64,000 bases of DNA, taken from contig NZ_LT629777.1 in NCBI RefSeq assembly GCF_900105475.1, positions 3,224,001 through 3,288,000 on the forward strand, written 5' to 3'. Source of the stretch: Pseudomonas asplenii. GTDB taxonomy: Bacteria; Pseudomonadota; Gammaproteobacteria; Pseudomonadales; Pseudomonadaceae. The translations under genes and the position numbers were made by a program. Position 1 is the first letter of the stretch. Each line of letters starts with the position of its first letter. The notes beneath the pieces were generated by a model, which saw only the letters and a list, made by a program, of their open reading frames with translations, had not been told where the DNA came from and did no database searches. Below are positions 8,345 to 16,617 of the stretch, one piece after another.

Positions 8345-10585
8345 CTACCTGATCCTGGCCTGAATGGGCTTCATCAATTGCATCTGCTGGCGATACTCGT
8401 CAGTGACCTGCCTGGCCTCACTGTTGCTGGTGATCACCCGTGGCGTGATCAGTACGATCAGTTCCGAGCGACCGCGCTGGCGATGGGTATTGCCGAACAA
8501 CCAGCGCAGGCCGGGAACCCGCCCCAGGTAGGGCACGCTGTTGTCGCTGCCATTTTCGTTCTGCTTGATCAGGCCGCCGAGCAGGACGGTCTGCCCGCTT
8601 TGTACCGCTACCTGGGTCGAGACCGCCCGGGTGGAGATGGTCGGGTTGCCGTTGGCATCCACGGTACTGCTGGCGTCGCTGACCTGTTGCTGGATATCCA
8701 GGTAGACCAGGCCGCCCGGGTTGATCCGGGGCACCACGTCGAGGATCACGCCGGTCTGGATGTACTGCACCGAGCTGGTACTGATGGTGGTGGTATTGGT
8801 GTTGATGGTGGTCTGGTTGATCGGGATGTTGTCGCCGACCTGGATCTGCGCCTGCTGGTTGTTCATCACCACCAGCGACGGGGCTGAGAGCACACGGGTG
8901 TTGCCCTGGGTCTCCAGGGCATGCAGCGCCACTTGCAGGTTATTGCTGACGAATGAGTAGAACAGCGCGTCGGTGCTGCCCAGGGCCGCGCCGCCCTGGC
9001 CCAGCGCGCCCTGGCTGCCGGAGGCGTTCTCGATGCCCTTGGTGGTGGCGTTGCCGGCCAGGCGTCCCAGGTACCATTGCACCCCGAGATTCAGCGAGCC
9101 GGTCAGGTTGACTTCGAGAATTCGCGTTTCGATCTGTACCTGTAGCGGTGGGTTGTCGAGCCGTTGAATGGCCGACTGGATCTCGGCCCATTGGCTAGGC
9201 CGGCTGCGCACCAGCAGTTGGTTGCTGCTTTTTTGCGCGGAGATGCGTACCGAGTTCGTCGGGTTGCTGGCATCGGGCCTCGTCCCCGATGTACTGGTGG
9301 GTGTGGGGGGCCCCAGTTGCAACTCGTCCGCTGCCCGCTCCGGCGACACGTGGGTCTCGGCGTCGTTTCTCAGCGGCGGCGGCAGACTCTGGCCGCTACC
9401 GGTGTTGCCGGGCAACCCGGCAGTTGCGCTCGGCCCACTGCCGAAACCATTACTGGTCAGCGTCACGGTGCGCAACCCTGGAGCGACTTGCGCCGCCGTA
9501 TCCTCGGTGATCGGCTCGTCGCTATAGATCTGGCGCAGGTAACGGGCCAGGTCGGTTGCCTTCATGTTGCGCACGTCATAGACATACATCTGCGGCTCAT
9601 CGCCGCCGCCCTGGTCGATGGTGTCGATCCAGCGGCGCACATCGTTGAGGTATTCCGCTTGTGACGAGATGGCGACAATCGCATTGGTTCGCTCGATGGG
9701 CAGCAGGCGCAGCATGCCCGCCAGCGGGGTATTGCTCTGGGCACCGAACAGCCGATCGAGTTCAGGCATCAGTTGCGTGACATTGGCCCGCTTGAGATTG
9801 AAGACGCCGATGGACATGCCCTTGAGCCAGTTGACGTCGAAGGTGTCGATGGTCTGCTGGTAGTTGTTCAGTTCGTCCGGGGTGCCGGCCATCACCAGCA
9901 CATTGCGCGTGGTATCGACGACCAGGAAGGCACTCTCGCGGGCAAACGGCTTGAGCAGTTTCTGCATGTCGAGCGCGGAGATGTAGTCCAGCACGAAAAA
10001 CCGCGCGCTCAGGCCACTGCCCGGAGGGGCAATGGATTGCCTGGGGATGAGTTGGCCGGCGATCGCCTGGTTGGCCGGCAGTACCAGATAACGCTCGCCC
10101 TGGCGGACGATCGCGTTGTTGGTCCAGGACAGCAGTGTTTCGAGAATGGAAAAGGCCTGGGCCTTGTCCACCGGTTTCGAGGTCGAGAAGGTCACGTCCC
10201 CCGTCACACCCTGGCCGATACCGTAGTTCTCCTTGAGCACATCACCGAGGATGACGTTGACCACCGCCTGGATCGGGACGTTGGCGAAGTTGAGCATCGT
10301 CCCGGCATCGCCTGCGGTTGACGGATGCGGTTTGGCTGTGGCGCTGTCATGGGTTGGCGCATTGCGGCTGCCCCTGATGATCGACGGCCCCGAAACCGAC
10401 GCCGTCGTGGTGGGCGTTGGGGCGATTGTCGCGGGTAGCGTCTCCTGGCGCGGTCGATCCGTTCCCGTGCCCGCCAGACCCTGGCGCAGCAGCAGGTCAT
10501 CTTGAACTTCATCGGTCACGGGCGAGGCGCAGCCCGAGAGCAGGATGACCGCGATCAGGCAGGGACGGGCGATTCGTTCGATCAC
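8345..10585 (-). CDS. gspD: Type II secretion secretin (lipoprotein form)
   Basis: 746 aa. The N-terminus carries a lipobox (LLSGC, Cys19), so this is a liposecretin of the HxcQ kind that can reach the outer membrane without a separate pilotin. An N0 domain follows (about 85-170), then N1-N3 repeats with LLPIERTNAIVA-type segments, a Ser/Pro/Thr-rich linker (about 395-450), and the C-terminal secretin domain with the signature VPYLGRVPGLRWLF and LIVLITPRVI. It forms the outer-membrane channel for folded exoproteins. It is the last gene of the minus-strand operon, 23 bp after the gspC-like gene. Confidence 0.95.
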   Translation of the reverse strand: MIERIARPCLIAVILLSGCASPVTDEVQDDLLLRQGLAGTGTDRPRQETLPATIAPTPTTTASVSGPSIIRGSRNAPTHDSATAKPHPSTAGDAGTMLNFANVPIQAVVNVILGDVLKENYGIGQGVTGDVTFSTSKPVDKAQAFSILETLLSWTNNAIVRQGERYLVLPANQAIAGQLIPRQSIAPPGSGLSARFFVLDYISALDMQKLLKPFARESAFLVVDTTRNVLVMAGTPDELNNYQQTIDTFDVNWLKGMSIGVFNLKRANVTQLMPELDRLFGAQSNTPLAGMLRLLPIERTNAIVAISSQAEYLNDVRRWIDTIDQGGGDEPQMYVYDVRNMKATDLARYLRQIYSDEPITEDTAAQVAPGLRTVTLTSNGFGSGPSATAGLPGNTGSGQSLPPPLRNDAETHVSPERAADELQLGPPTPTSTSGTRPDASNPTNSVRISAQKSSNQLLVRSRPSQWAEIQSAIQRLDNPPLQVQIETRILEVNLTGSLNLGVQWYLGRLAGNATTKGIENASGSQGALGQGGAALGSTDALFYSFVSNNLQVALHALETQGNTRVLSAPSLVVMNNQQAQIQVGDNIPINQTTINTNTTTISTSSVQYIQTGVILDVVPRINPGGLVYLDIQQQVSDASSTVDANGNPTISTRAVSTQVAVQSGQTVLLGGLIKQNENGSDNSVPYLGRVPGLRWLFGNTHRQRGRSELIVLITPRVITSNSEARQVTDEYRQQMQLMKPIQARIR

Positions 10586-10608
10586 ATTGATTCATCCTTG
10601 TAGGGCGT

Positions 10609-11109
10609 CTAATGCGCGGCGGTGGTCGGTAATTTCAAAACGGGGAGGCTCAATTCCTGCTCGCGGGACTGGAAGCTCAGCGAGACTTGGGTGGCGGTGA
10701 TCCTGTCGACCCGCCAGCCATTGGGCAGCACGTCGCCTTCCGCGAAGCTCAGGCTCTTGCCGTCGGCGGTTTTGAACAGCGCCTTGCGCAGGGCGTTGGA
10801 GAGGGCGATGCCGTTCAACGACAGGCCGGCGAGTGATTGCGCCTCGTGGTCGCCCGTGGTTGCCGTGTCCGCCGGGTCGGGTTTGCGGTCGCGATTGAAC
10901 AGCGGTCGCTGCCAGATTCCGGCATGGGACGACAACTCCGGTGCCGCTTCGAGCTTCACGGTGGCCGGTGGGGCTACGAGCGGCAGCGCCGCCGGCTCGG
11001 CGCCCCATTCGATACCCGGGCCAAGTCCGTTGAGCAAGGCCATGCACAGGGTTGCCGTCGACACCACGAAAGCGCCCAGGCAGAGCGTGAGTCGGTCCGG
11101 GGTTTTCAT
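10609..11109 (-). CDS. gspC: Type II secretion GspC-like inner-membrane protein
   Basis: 166 aa, short for the family (GspC is often 250-300 aa). One N-terminal membrane anchor (about 8-28), a Pro-rich periplasmic stretch, then an HR domain: LAGLSLNGIALSNALRKALF, GKSLSFAEGDVLPNGW, RVDRITATQVSLSF. The HR domain binds the secretin N0 domain and links both membranes. No PDZ or coiled-coil end is present. The ATG overlaps the gspM stop (ATGA). Some annotations may call this GspN; the HR motif favours GspC. Confidence 0.8.
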   Translation of the reverse strand: MKTPDRLTLCLGAFVVSTATLCMALLNGLGPGIEWGAEPAALPLVAPPATVKLEAAPELSSHAGIWQRPLFNRDRKPDPADTATTGDHEAQSLAGLSLNGIALSNALRKALFKTADGKSLSFAEGDVLPNGWRVDRITATQVSLSFQSREQELSLPVLKLPTTAAH

Positions 11110-11729
11110 GCGGGCGGTACCCCTTTCCGGGCGGGGAGGGGTTTAGCTGGCGGGTTGTTCAGGTAGGCGCTGATTTGCAGCTGTACCGCCAGGCGCTGGG
11201 TGGCTCCGCTCGCCGGGAGCATATTCCTGCGGATGTCGAGGGTCTCGATGAAGAGCGTCACCGGCTGGTTTTCCAGGCCGTGGAGCAGAGTCACCAGCGG
11301 CGCGATGCTACAGTCCAGGCTGACGCTGACCTTGACCTGGCGATAGGGCGCGGTGTCAGCGGCGACAATCGGGATACGGTTGCTCATCGTGCAACCACCG
11401 TTATCCGGCGGCAGGGCCTGCACCTTGGCCACCACCCATTGCATGAGCTGCGCGGTCGCGGTGCCGGTGTCGGTGTCCGGCAGCAGACTGTCATTGCCCG
11501 CCGGTGTGTTCCGGGCCTCGGCCAGTTGCGCCTGCAGTTGCGGGCGCTGGGCTTCAAGCGCCCGGTAGCGCTGGTGCTGGGCGCGCAGGATTGCCATGTT
11601 CGCCTCGATCGATTGCAGGGGGGCGGTGAACCACCAATGGATACCGATGAAATAGACGGCGGCCAGGCAGAGCGCGGCCAATAGCAGGGCCGCCGCCCGT
11701 TGGTCACGGTGTGTCAGTCGCAGCGGCAT
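11106..11729 (-). CDS. gspM: Type II secretion GspM-like protein
   Basis: 207 aa from the ATG at 11729 (MPLRLTHRDQR). The frame stays open further upstream, but that part lies inside gspL. One transmembrane segment (about 13-33), then a helical stretch rich in Gln/Ala/Arg (NMAILRAQHQRYRALEAQRPQL, interrupted reading), then a ferredoxin-like periplasmic domain. It pairs with GspL in the inner-membrane platform. It overlaps gspL by 26 bp and gspC by 4 bp. Confidence 0.82.
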   Translation of the reverse strand: MPLRLTHRDQRAAALLLAALCLAAVYFIGIHWWFTAPLQSIEANMAILRAQHQRYRALEAQRPQLQAQLAEARNTPAGNDSLLPDTDTGTATAQLMQWVVAKVQALPPDNGGCTMSNRIPIVAADTAPYRQVKVSVSLDCSIAPLVTLLHGLENQPVTLFIETLDIRRNMLPASGATQRLAVQLQISAYLNNPPAKPLPARKGVPPA

Positions 11730-12792
11730 GGGGTGCCTCCCGCAGTCGCAGTCGGGCGGTGAGAGTGAGGCGGTCCTGGCCGGTGCTCGCGTCGGGCTGG
11801 ATCGCACCCTGGAATTGCAGGTCCAGCAGGTGCGTGCAGTGTTTCATCCTGGCGATCAGCTCACTGGCCTGGCTGCTTTGTGCGCTGAGGGTCAGGGTGC
11901 CCTGGGCATCGATGGCCAACTGTTCCAGCCAGGTATCGGCGGGTATGCAATCGGTCAGTTCCTGCAGCAGGGCCGTCCTGGGCAGCGACTGGGCCTTTTG
12001 GGCCTGCACGTAGCGCCCGGTGTCGAGTAGTTCACCGAGTTGCTGGCGCAATACTTCAAGCTGCCGGGTATCGTTGCGCAGCGCGTCGACCTCGGCGCTC
12101 ATGGCATCCAGCGTCGACTGGCGACCCTGCACCCACAGCAACATGGCGATCAGTAGCAGCCCGGCGCCGAGCAAGGCCAGCCCGAATTGCAGTCGGCGGA
12201 GCGGGTGACGCCCCTGCGCACGGCGGTGCAGCGCAAGCAGGTTGACGTTCAAGCGCGAGCCGTTGCGATCCAGCGCATCAATGGCATCGATGCGCCAGCC
12301 GTTTTGTACGGCTTCGTCGAGGATCCTGTCGATCCGCTCGCGCAGGGCCACCACCAGGGTCAGATCGAACACGGCTCGGCTGCGCTCCGCGGGCCCAGCG
12401 CGGATGGTATCGAAATAGACCTGGGCGGCCTTGAACGGCGTGTACTTGTCCATTTCGAAGGCCAGGGCGGCATGAACCTGCATGGCCGCGGCATGGGGCA
12501 ATTGCACGTGGGCGAGCAGTACCTGGGTGCAGGGCAGCAGCAGCACCTGGCGCTGGCCCGCCATCGGCTCGTCGGCCGTGCGTGGTCCGGGCAAGCCGTT
12601 TTCGGGCCAATGCAGCAGGTGTTCGCGGTTCGCTGACGCCAGGCGTTCGCGCCAGTGCCGGGGCAGGCAGCCGAGCAGTTCGCGTTGCCACCAGCGCAGG
12701 AACAGCGGCAGGCGCGAGGTGTGCCAGTGCTGCGAGAGTTGCCGCGTGGTCTGGCGCAGGGCACCGAGCCAGCGGCTTTCCAGGGGCTTCAT
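11704..12792 (-). CDS. gspL: Type II secretion GspL-like protein (PilM/PilN type)
   Basis: 362 aa. The ATG at 12792 forms an ATGA overlap with the gspK stop, which decides it over an ATG nine bases upstream. The N-terminal part (about 1-195) is a cytoplasmic actin-like domain, followed by one membrane helix (about 204-225: LQFGLALLGAGLLLIAMLLW), a coiled-coil stretch and a PilN-like periplasmic domain. It anchors the GspE ATPase to the inner-membrane complex. Confidence 0.85.
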   Translation of the reverse strand: MKPLESRWLGALRQTTRQLSQHWHTSRLPLFLRWWQRELLGCLPRHWRERLASANREHLLHWPENGLPGPRTADEPMAGQRQVLLLPCTQVLLAHVQLPHAAAMQVHAALAFEMDKYTPFKAAQVYFDTIRAGPAERSRAVFDLTLVVALRERIDRILDEAVQNGWRIDAIDALDRNGSRLNVNLLALHRRAQGRHPLRRLQFGLALLGAGLLLIAMLLWVQGRQSTLDAMSAEVDALRNDTRQLEVLRQQLGELLDTGRYVQAQKAQSLPRTALLQELTDCIPADTWLEQLAIDAQGTLTLSAQSSQASELIARMKHCTHLLDLQFQGAIQPDASTGQDRLTLTARLRLREAPHAAATDTP

Positions 12793-13514
12793 TCCTGCCA
12801 CCGCAGCACGCGATACAGTTGCGTGCCGCCTGCCTGGGGATTGAGCAGGAAAGTCACGTTCAGGGTGGCCGACACCGCTGTGGTCAACGCCGACGTTATC
12901 TGGGCGCTATAGATCGGTCCGGCGGGACTTTCGAGCACAGCGGCCGGCAGTTTGAGCGCGGCTCGCAGCGGCGCGGTGGCTAGCTTCGTGTCGGGCTGCG
13001 CCAGGCCGGTCATGAGCGTCAGGTTAGGCGCCAGGCGTGCGTAGAGCCGACGATCCATGGCAGCGAACAACTGCAGCTCCTCGACGACCCTTGGCGGGTT
13101 GGCGGCGCTGCGCCGTGCCAACAGCTCGCCACTCAACCGCCGGCCCTGCTCGGGGCTGGCGCCCAGATACCGCACGACCTGGTCGAAGTCCTTGGCACTG
13201 ACCTGGTTCAGGTCGATCTTGCCGCGTTCGCTTTGCAGTTCAATGCTCAGTTGGGCGTCTTCAATCGTCAACTGATAGCGGCGACCATCGGCGATCATGG
13301 CCGGTGGGTTGCTCGACAAGTCGCGCACCACCCAGGCCAGGCCGGACTCGGCAGCGAGCAGGGCACGGGTGCGCTGCAAGGCATAGGCGCTCTGGCGGTT
13401 TTCCAGGCGCACGGTGCCCACCACCACGGCCATCATCAGGCTCAGCAGCGCCAGCGCCCACAGCGCCAGGACCAGTGCAGCCCCGCGTGCGTCGTCCATG
13501 GGTGGGGTGTTCAT
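12789..13514 (-). CDS. gspK: Type II secretion minor pseudopilin GspK
   Basis: 241 aa, shorter than typical GspK (about 300-330). A short leader ends in GAALVLALWALALLSLMM, the processed N-terminal helix of pseudopilin K, which lacks the usual Glu5. The body contains GKIDLNQVSAKDFDQVVRYLG, the family's helix-hairpin-helix-like insert. It forms the pseudopilus tip with I and J. The start overlaps the gspJ stop by ATGA. Confidence 0.88.
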   Translation of the reverse strand: MNTPPMDDARGAALVLALWALALLSLMMAVVVGTVRLENRQSAYALQRTRALLAAESGLAWVVRDLSSNPPAMIADGRRYQLTIEDAQLSIELQSERGKIDLNQVSAKDFDQVVRYLGASPEQGRRLSGELLARRSAANPPRVVEELQLFAAMDRRLYARLAPNLTLMTGLAQPDTKLATAPLRAALKLPAAVLESPAGPIYSAQITSALTTAVSATLNVTFLLNPQAGGTQLYRVLRWQE

Positions 13515-14134
13515 AACGGGGCCTGGGCGTCATTGATGCCCAGGCTCATGCGGATGGCGATCACCAGTGGCGGCCAGGCGATCGGGCCATGGGGCTGCAA
13601 TTCGACAGACAGTGCCTGGGGCAGGCGTTCCGGCCACGGCCAGCGTGGCAGCCAGCCGGTGGGGTGCGCATCATTGTCCAGGCCGCGGTAGCTCAACTGC
13701 CAGTGGTCCAGGTCGTGTAACAGGACCTGCGGTTCTGCCCAGGGCCGCAGGCCACGCTCGTCGAACTGGAAGAACGCCACTTGCAGGTCCTTCGACCCGC
13801 TGCGGTTTTCGATCAACGAGAACACCTGCAAGGGCAGGCCACCTGCCAGTTGCGGTGGGGCGACCAGGCGCAGTTGTTCGCGCTCGCCCTCGAAGACTGG
13901 GCCGCTGTGGGTGTCATCGCTGCGAAATACGGCGGGGTAGGCTTGCTGTGCTGCGCTTCTGAGAAAGTCCTGGGCCGAGCGGATCTCGTCCAGACGCTCG
14001 GAATAACGTTCACCCAGCATCTGCGTCCGACTGCTGGCGGTCAGCGCCGAGGCGATCAGCACCATCAGCATCCCGAGCAGGCCCAGGGTGATCAAGACTT
14101 CCAGCAGGGTGAAGCCACGCTGGCGTGCGGTCAT
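13511..14134 (-). CDS. gspJ: Type II secretion minor pseudopilin GspJ
   Basis: 207 aa from the ATG at 14134, which overlaps the gspI stop (ATGA); the open frame upstream lies inside gspI. Prepilin cleavage site RG/FTLLEVLITLGLLGML with Glu5. The C-terminal part has the beta-rich J fold with WQLSYRGLDN. It requires a PilD/XcpA-type prepilin peptidase, which is not encoded in this window. Confidence 0.9.
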   Translation of the reverse strand: MTARQRGFTLLEVLITLGLLGMLMVLIASALTASSRTQMLGERYSERLDEIRSAQDFLRSAAQQAYPAVFRSDDTHSGPVFEGEREQLRLVAPPQLAGGLPLQVFSLIENRSGSKDLQVAFFQFDERGLRPWAEPQVLLHDLDHWQLSYRGLDNDAHPTGWLPRWPWPERLPQALSVELQPHGPIAWPPLVIAIRMSLGINDAQAPL

Positions 14135-14517
14135 GGTCGGGTCTCCGTTGTCTGGCCCTGGGCCCGCCAGGTGACGAAGCGCTCCTGGCGGCTCCCCTGT
14201 TCCAGAACCAGTTCCAGCCGATAGAGGTCGGTCGGCGGGGGCCCGGGTTGGGCGGTCGCCGTGAGTTGCCATTGCACCTGCGCCAGTCTCCCGTGCCATT
14301 GTCCCGGCTTGAGCTTGCCGCTGCGCTGGTCGTCGAAAAGACTCCTGGCCAGCAGGGCCATACGGGTGCTCTGCTCATCGTGCAGCAAGGCCCGGCTCGT
14401 CGTGCCCATGGCGTTGAGGTAGACGGCAAAACCGATGCTCAGCAGGAGCACGGCCGCGAGCATTTCCAGCAGGGTGAAACCACCTTGGGTAGGGCCGTTT
14501 GGGGGAGCACCGGTCAT
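14131..14517 (-). CDS. gspI: Type II secretion minor pseudopilin GspI
   Basis: 128 aa from the ATG at 14517, chosen for the ATGA overlap with gspH. Prepilin motif GG/FTLLEMLAAVLLLSIGFAVYL, then a short ferredoxin-like domain. Part of the I-J-K pseudopilus tip. Confidence 0.9.
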   Translation of the reverse strand: MTGAPPNGPTQGGFTLLEMLAAVLLLSIGFAVYLNAMGTTSRALLHDEQSTRMALLARSLFDDQRSGKLKPGQWHGRLAQVQWQLTATAQPGPPPTDLYRLELVLEQGSRQERFVTWRAQGQTTETRP

Positions 14518-14969
14518 GGTCGTGCCCCGTCCTGCCAACTGACCTTGCCGGTCAGCCAGGCGACATCCACCCGCCAGCTGTTCTCACCGCGCTGCAGATA
14601 AAGGTTGCCGCCACTGGAGCCGCCATCCGGGTAGAACTCGATCGCGCCCTCCCGGGACGATGACAGTTCGGCGGCGGTGGTCAGGCGCAGGTGCATGCCC
14701 TCGGGCAGGCGTTGTTCGGCCTGGTTGTCGAGCCGATAACTGTCGCGCAGCAGGTCGATGTGCAGGCTGGCCGGTTGCCCGCTCAGCACGGCATGGCTGC
14801 GGGCACTGCGCAGGGCCAGGCTCAGTTCGCGTCTGGCCTGGCGTTCGCGGGCGTTTTCCAGGCCGCCGGCTACGCCATGGGCCAGCAGGCTGAGACCGGT
14901 CGCGATGATCAGCAGCACCACCAGCATTTCCAGCAGGGTGAACCCCCGGGCGCCACCGAGTCCGCTCAT
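14514..14969 (-). CDS. gspH: Type II secretion minor pseudopilin GspH
   Basis: 151 aa. Prepilin motif RG/FTLLEMLVVLLIIATGLSLL, then the GspH/FimT-type domain, with SLALRSARSHAVLSGQP matching the helix that follows the N-terminal one, and the FYPDGGSSGG loop. It starts two bases after the gspG stop. Confidence 0.9.
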   Translation of the reverse strand: MSGLGGARGFTLLEMLVVLLIIATGLSLLAHGVAGGLENARERQARRELSLALRSARSHAVLSGQPASLHIDLLRDSYRLDNQAEQRLPEGMHLRLTTAAELSSSREGAIEFYPDGGSSGGNLYLQRGENSWRVDVAWLTGKVSWQDGARP

Positions 14970-14971
14970 GG

Positions 14972-15394
14972 CTATTCCCAGTTGCCCAGATCGGCGTTGT
15001 AGCCGTCACCGCCGGGTTGTCCGTCCTTGCCGAAGAAGACCAGGTCGAAGGGACCATGGGCACCGGGGACGCGATAGCCGAATGTATGACTGTAGGGGTC
15101 CAGCAGGTCGCTGGGTTTGGCATAGGGGCCGTTCCAGTTACGGAGGTTGGCGGGCGCGCTCGTCAAGTCGACCAGTTCCCTGGGCGGCGCGCCGATGTCC
15201 AGGGCATAACTTTCGATCTTCATCGACAGGCTGGCCAGTTGTGCCTTGCCTGCGCCGTACTTGCCCTTGTCGACATTGCTACCGACCTGGCGCACGACGA
15301 TGGTAGCGATCACCCCGAGCAGCACGATCACGGCGAGCATTTCCAGCAGGGTGAAACCTCGGTGGCGGTAGTGCGGCGAACGCTTGCGAGCCAT
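14972..15394 (-). CDS. gspG: Type II secretion major pseudopilin GspG
   Basis: 140 aa. Prepilin motif RG/FTLLEMLAVIVLLGVIATIVV with Glu5. The C-terminal end F-F-G-K-DGQPGGDGYNADLGNW is the calcium-site and C-terminal signature of GspG. It polymerises into the pseudopilus that acts as the piston. It sits between gspF and gspH. Confidence 0.95.
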   Translation of the reverse strand: MARKRSPHYRHRGFTLLEMLAVIVLLGVIATIVVRQVGSNVDKGKYGAGKAQLASLSMKIESYALDIGAPPRELVDLTSAPANLRNWNGPYAKPSDLLDPYSHTFGYRVPGAHGPFDLVFFGKDGQPGGDGYNADLGNWE

Positions 15395-15406
15395 GGTGGA
15401 CTCCCT

Positions 15407-16615
15407 TCAGAGGTTATTGGTCAGGCTCATCAGCGGCAGCATGATGGCCAGCATGATCACGCCCACCAGCGCCGCCATCAGCAGGGTCATGCCGGGTACC
15501 AGGGCAGCGAGCAGGCGATCGATATGGCGTTTGGCCTCGGCGTCGAAAATGCTCGCGACCTTGAGCAGCATCCGCTCCAGTTGCCCCGATTCCTCACCGA
15601 CCTGAATCATCTGGATCGCCAGTTCCGGGAAGGTCCCGGTGGCCTGCATGGCGGTCGACAACGGGCTGCCGTCCTTGACCTTGACGATGGTTTGCTCGAC
15701 CGCATCGCGCAGTACCTGGTTGCGGCAGACCTGGCGGGCGATGTCGAACGCGCTGACCAGGGCGACGCCCTGGCTCAACAGCGTGCCCAGCGTATGGGCC
15801 AGGCGCGCGGTTTCCAGGCGCAGCAGCAAGGGGCCGATGACCCGCGCCCGGAGCATCAGGCGATCGTGTTGCAGGCGACCCCGGGCCGTTCGCAGGCGGT
15901 GGCCCAGCCAGGCGAACAGCAGAAGCATGGCCCCGAGCAAATGCAGGATGTACTGGCCCAGGAACTGGCCGAGGGCGAGGATCACCTCGGTGACCAACGG
16001 GACGGGCACGCCCAGGCTGCTGAAGATCGGCACGAACTGCGGCACCACATAGGCCAGCAGCAGGACCAGCGAACCCAGCACGCCGACCAGTAGGAAGGCC
16101 GGATAGATCAGCGCGTTGATCACTTCGCCACGGACTTTCTGGGTTCGTTCCAGGTAGGCGGCCAGTTGTCCCAGCGTGTCGCCCAGGGCACCGCCGGCTT
16201 CTCCGGCGCGCACCAGGCTGAGGTACAGCGGTGAGAAGGACGGGCCCTCGACGGCCATGGCCGCCGACAACGGCTGGCCGCCCTTGACTCGCTCATGGAG
16301 GCGTTCGAGCAAGCGCCGCGCCTGGGGTTTGCCCGGCTGGCGGACCAGGGTAGTGAGCGCTCGCTCCAGCGGTTGACCGGCGTCGAGCAACGTCGCCAGT
16401 TGCAGGGTGAACCGTTCCAGGTCCTGCCCCGCGAGGGGGGCACGATTGAACCACGACGCGCTGACGGTGCTGCCGGCCAGCGCCGGTTCGAGTTGCAAGA
16501 CCAGCAGGCCTCGCTCCTGCAACTGGCTGGCGGCCTCGTCGTCGTCCGCTGCATCGAGTGCCCCGTCGAGGGGCTGGCCGTTTGGGTCAAGGGCGCGATA
16601 GCGATAGCGTTCCAT
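15407..16615 (-). CDS. gspF: Type II secretion inner-membrane platform protein
   Basis: 402 aa, normal length. Two T2SSF domains (about 70-190 and 270-395), each followed by membrane helices (VINALIYPAFLLVGVLGSLV; ALVPGMTLLMAALVGVIMLAIM). The motif GEESGQLERML is typical. It starts two bases after the gspE stop and forms the polytopic hub of the platform. Confidence 0.96.
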   Translation of the reverse strand: MERYRYRALDPNGQPLDGALDAADDDEAASQLQERGLLVLQLEPALAGSTVSASWFNRAPLAGQDLERFTLQLATLLDAGQPLERALTTLVRQPGKPQARRLLERLHERVKGGQPLSAAMAVEGPSFSPLYLSLVRAGEAGGALGDTLGQLAAYLERTQKVRGEVINALIYPAFLLVGVLGSLVLLLAYVVPQFVPIFSSLGVPVPLVTEVILALGQFLGQYILHLLGAMLLLFAWLGHRLRTARGRLQHDRLMLRARVIGPLLLRLETARLAHTLGTLLSQGVALVSAFDIARQVCRNQVLRDAVEQTIVKVKDGSPLSTAMQATGTFPELAIQMIQVGEESGQLERMLLKVASIFDAEAKRHIDRLLAALVPGMTLLMAALVGVIMLAIMLPLMSLTNNL

Positions 16616-16617
16616 GG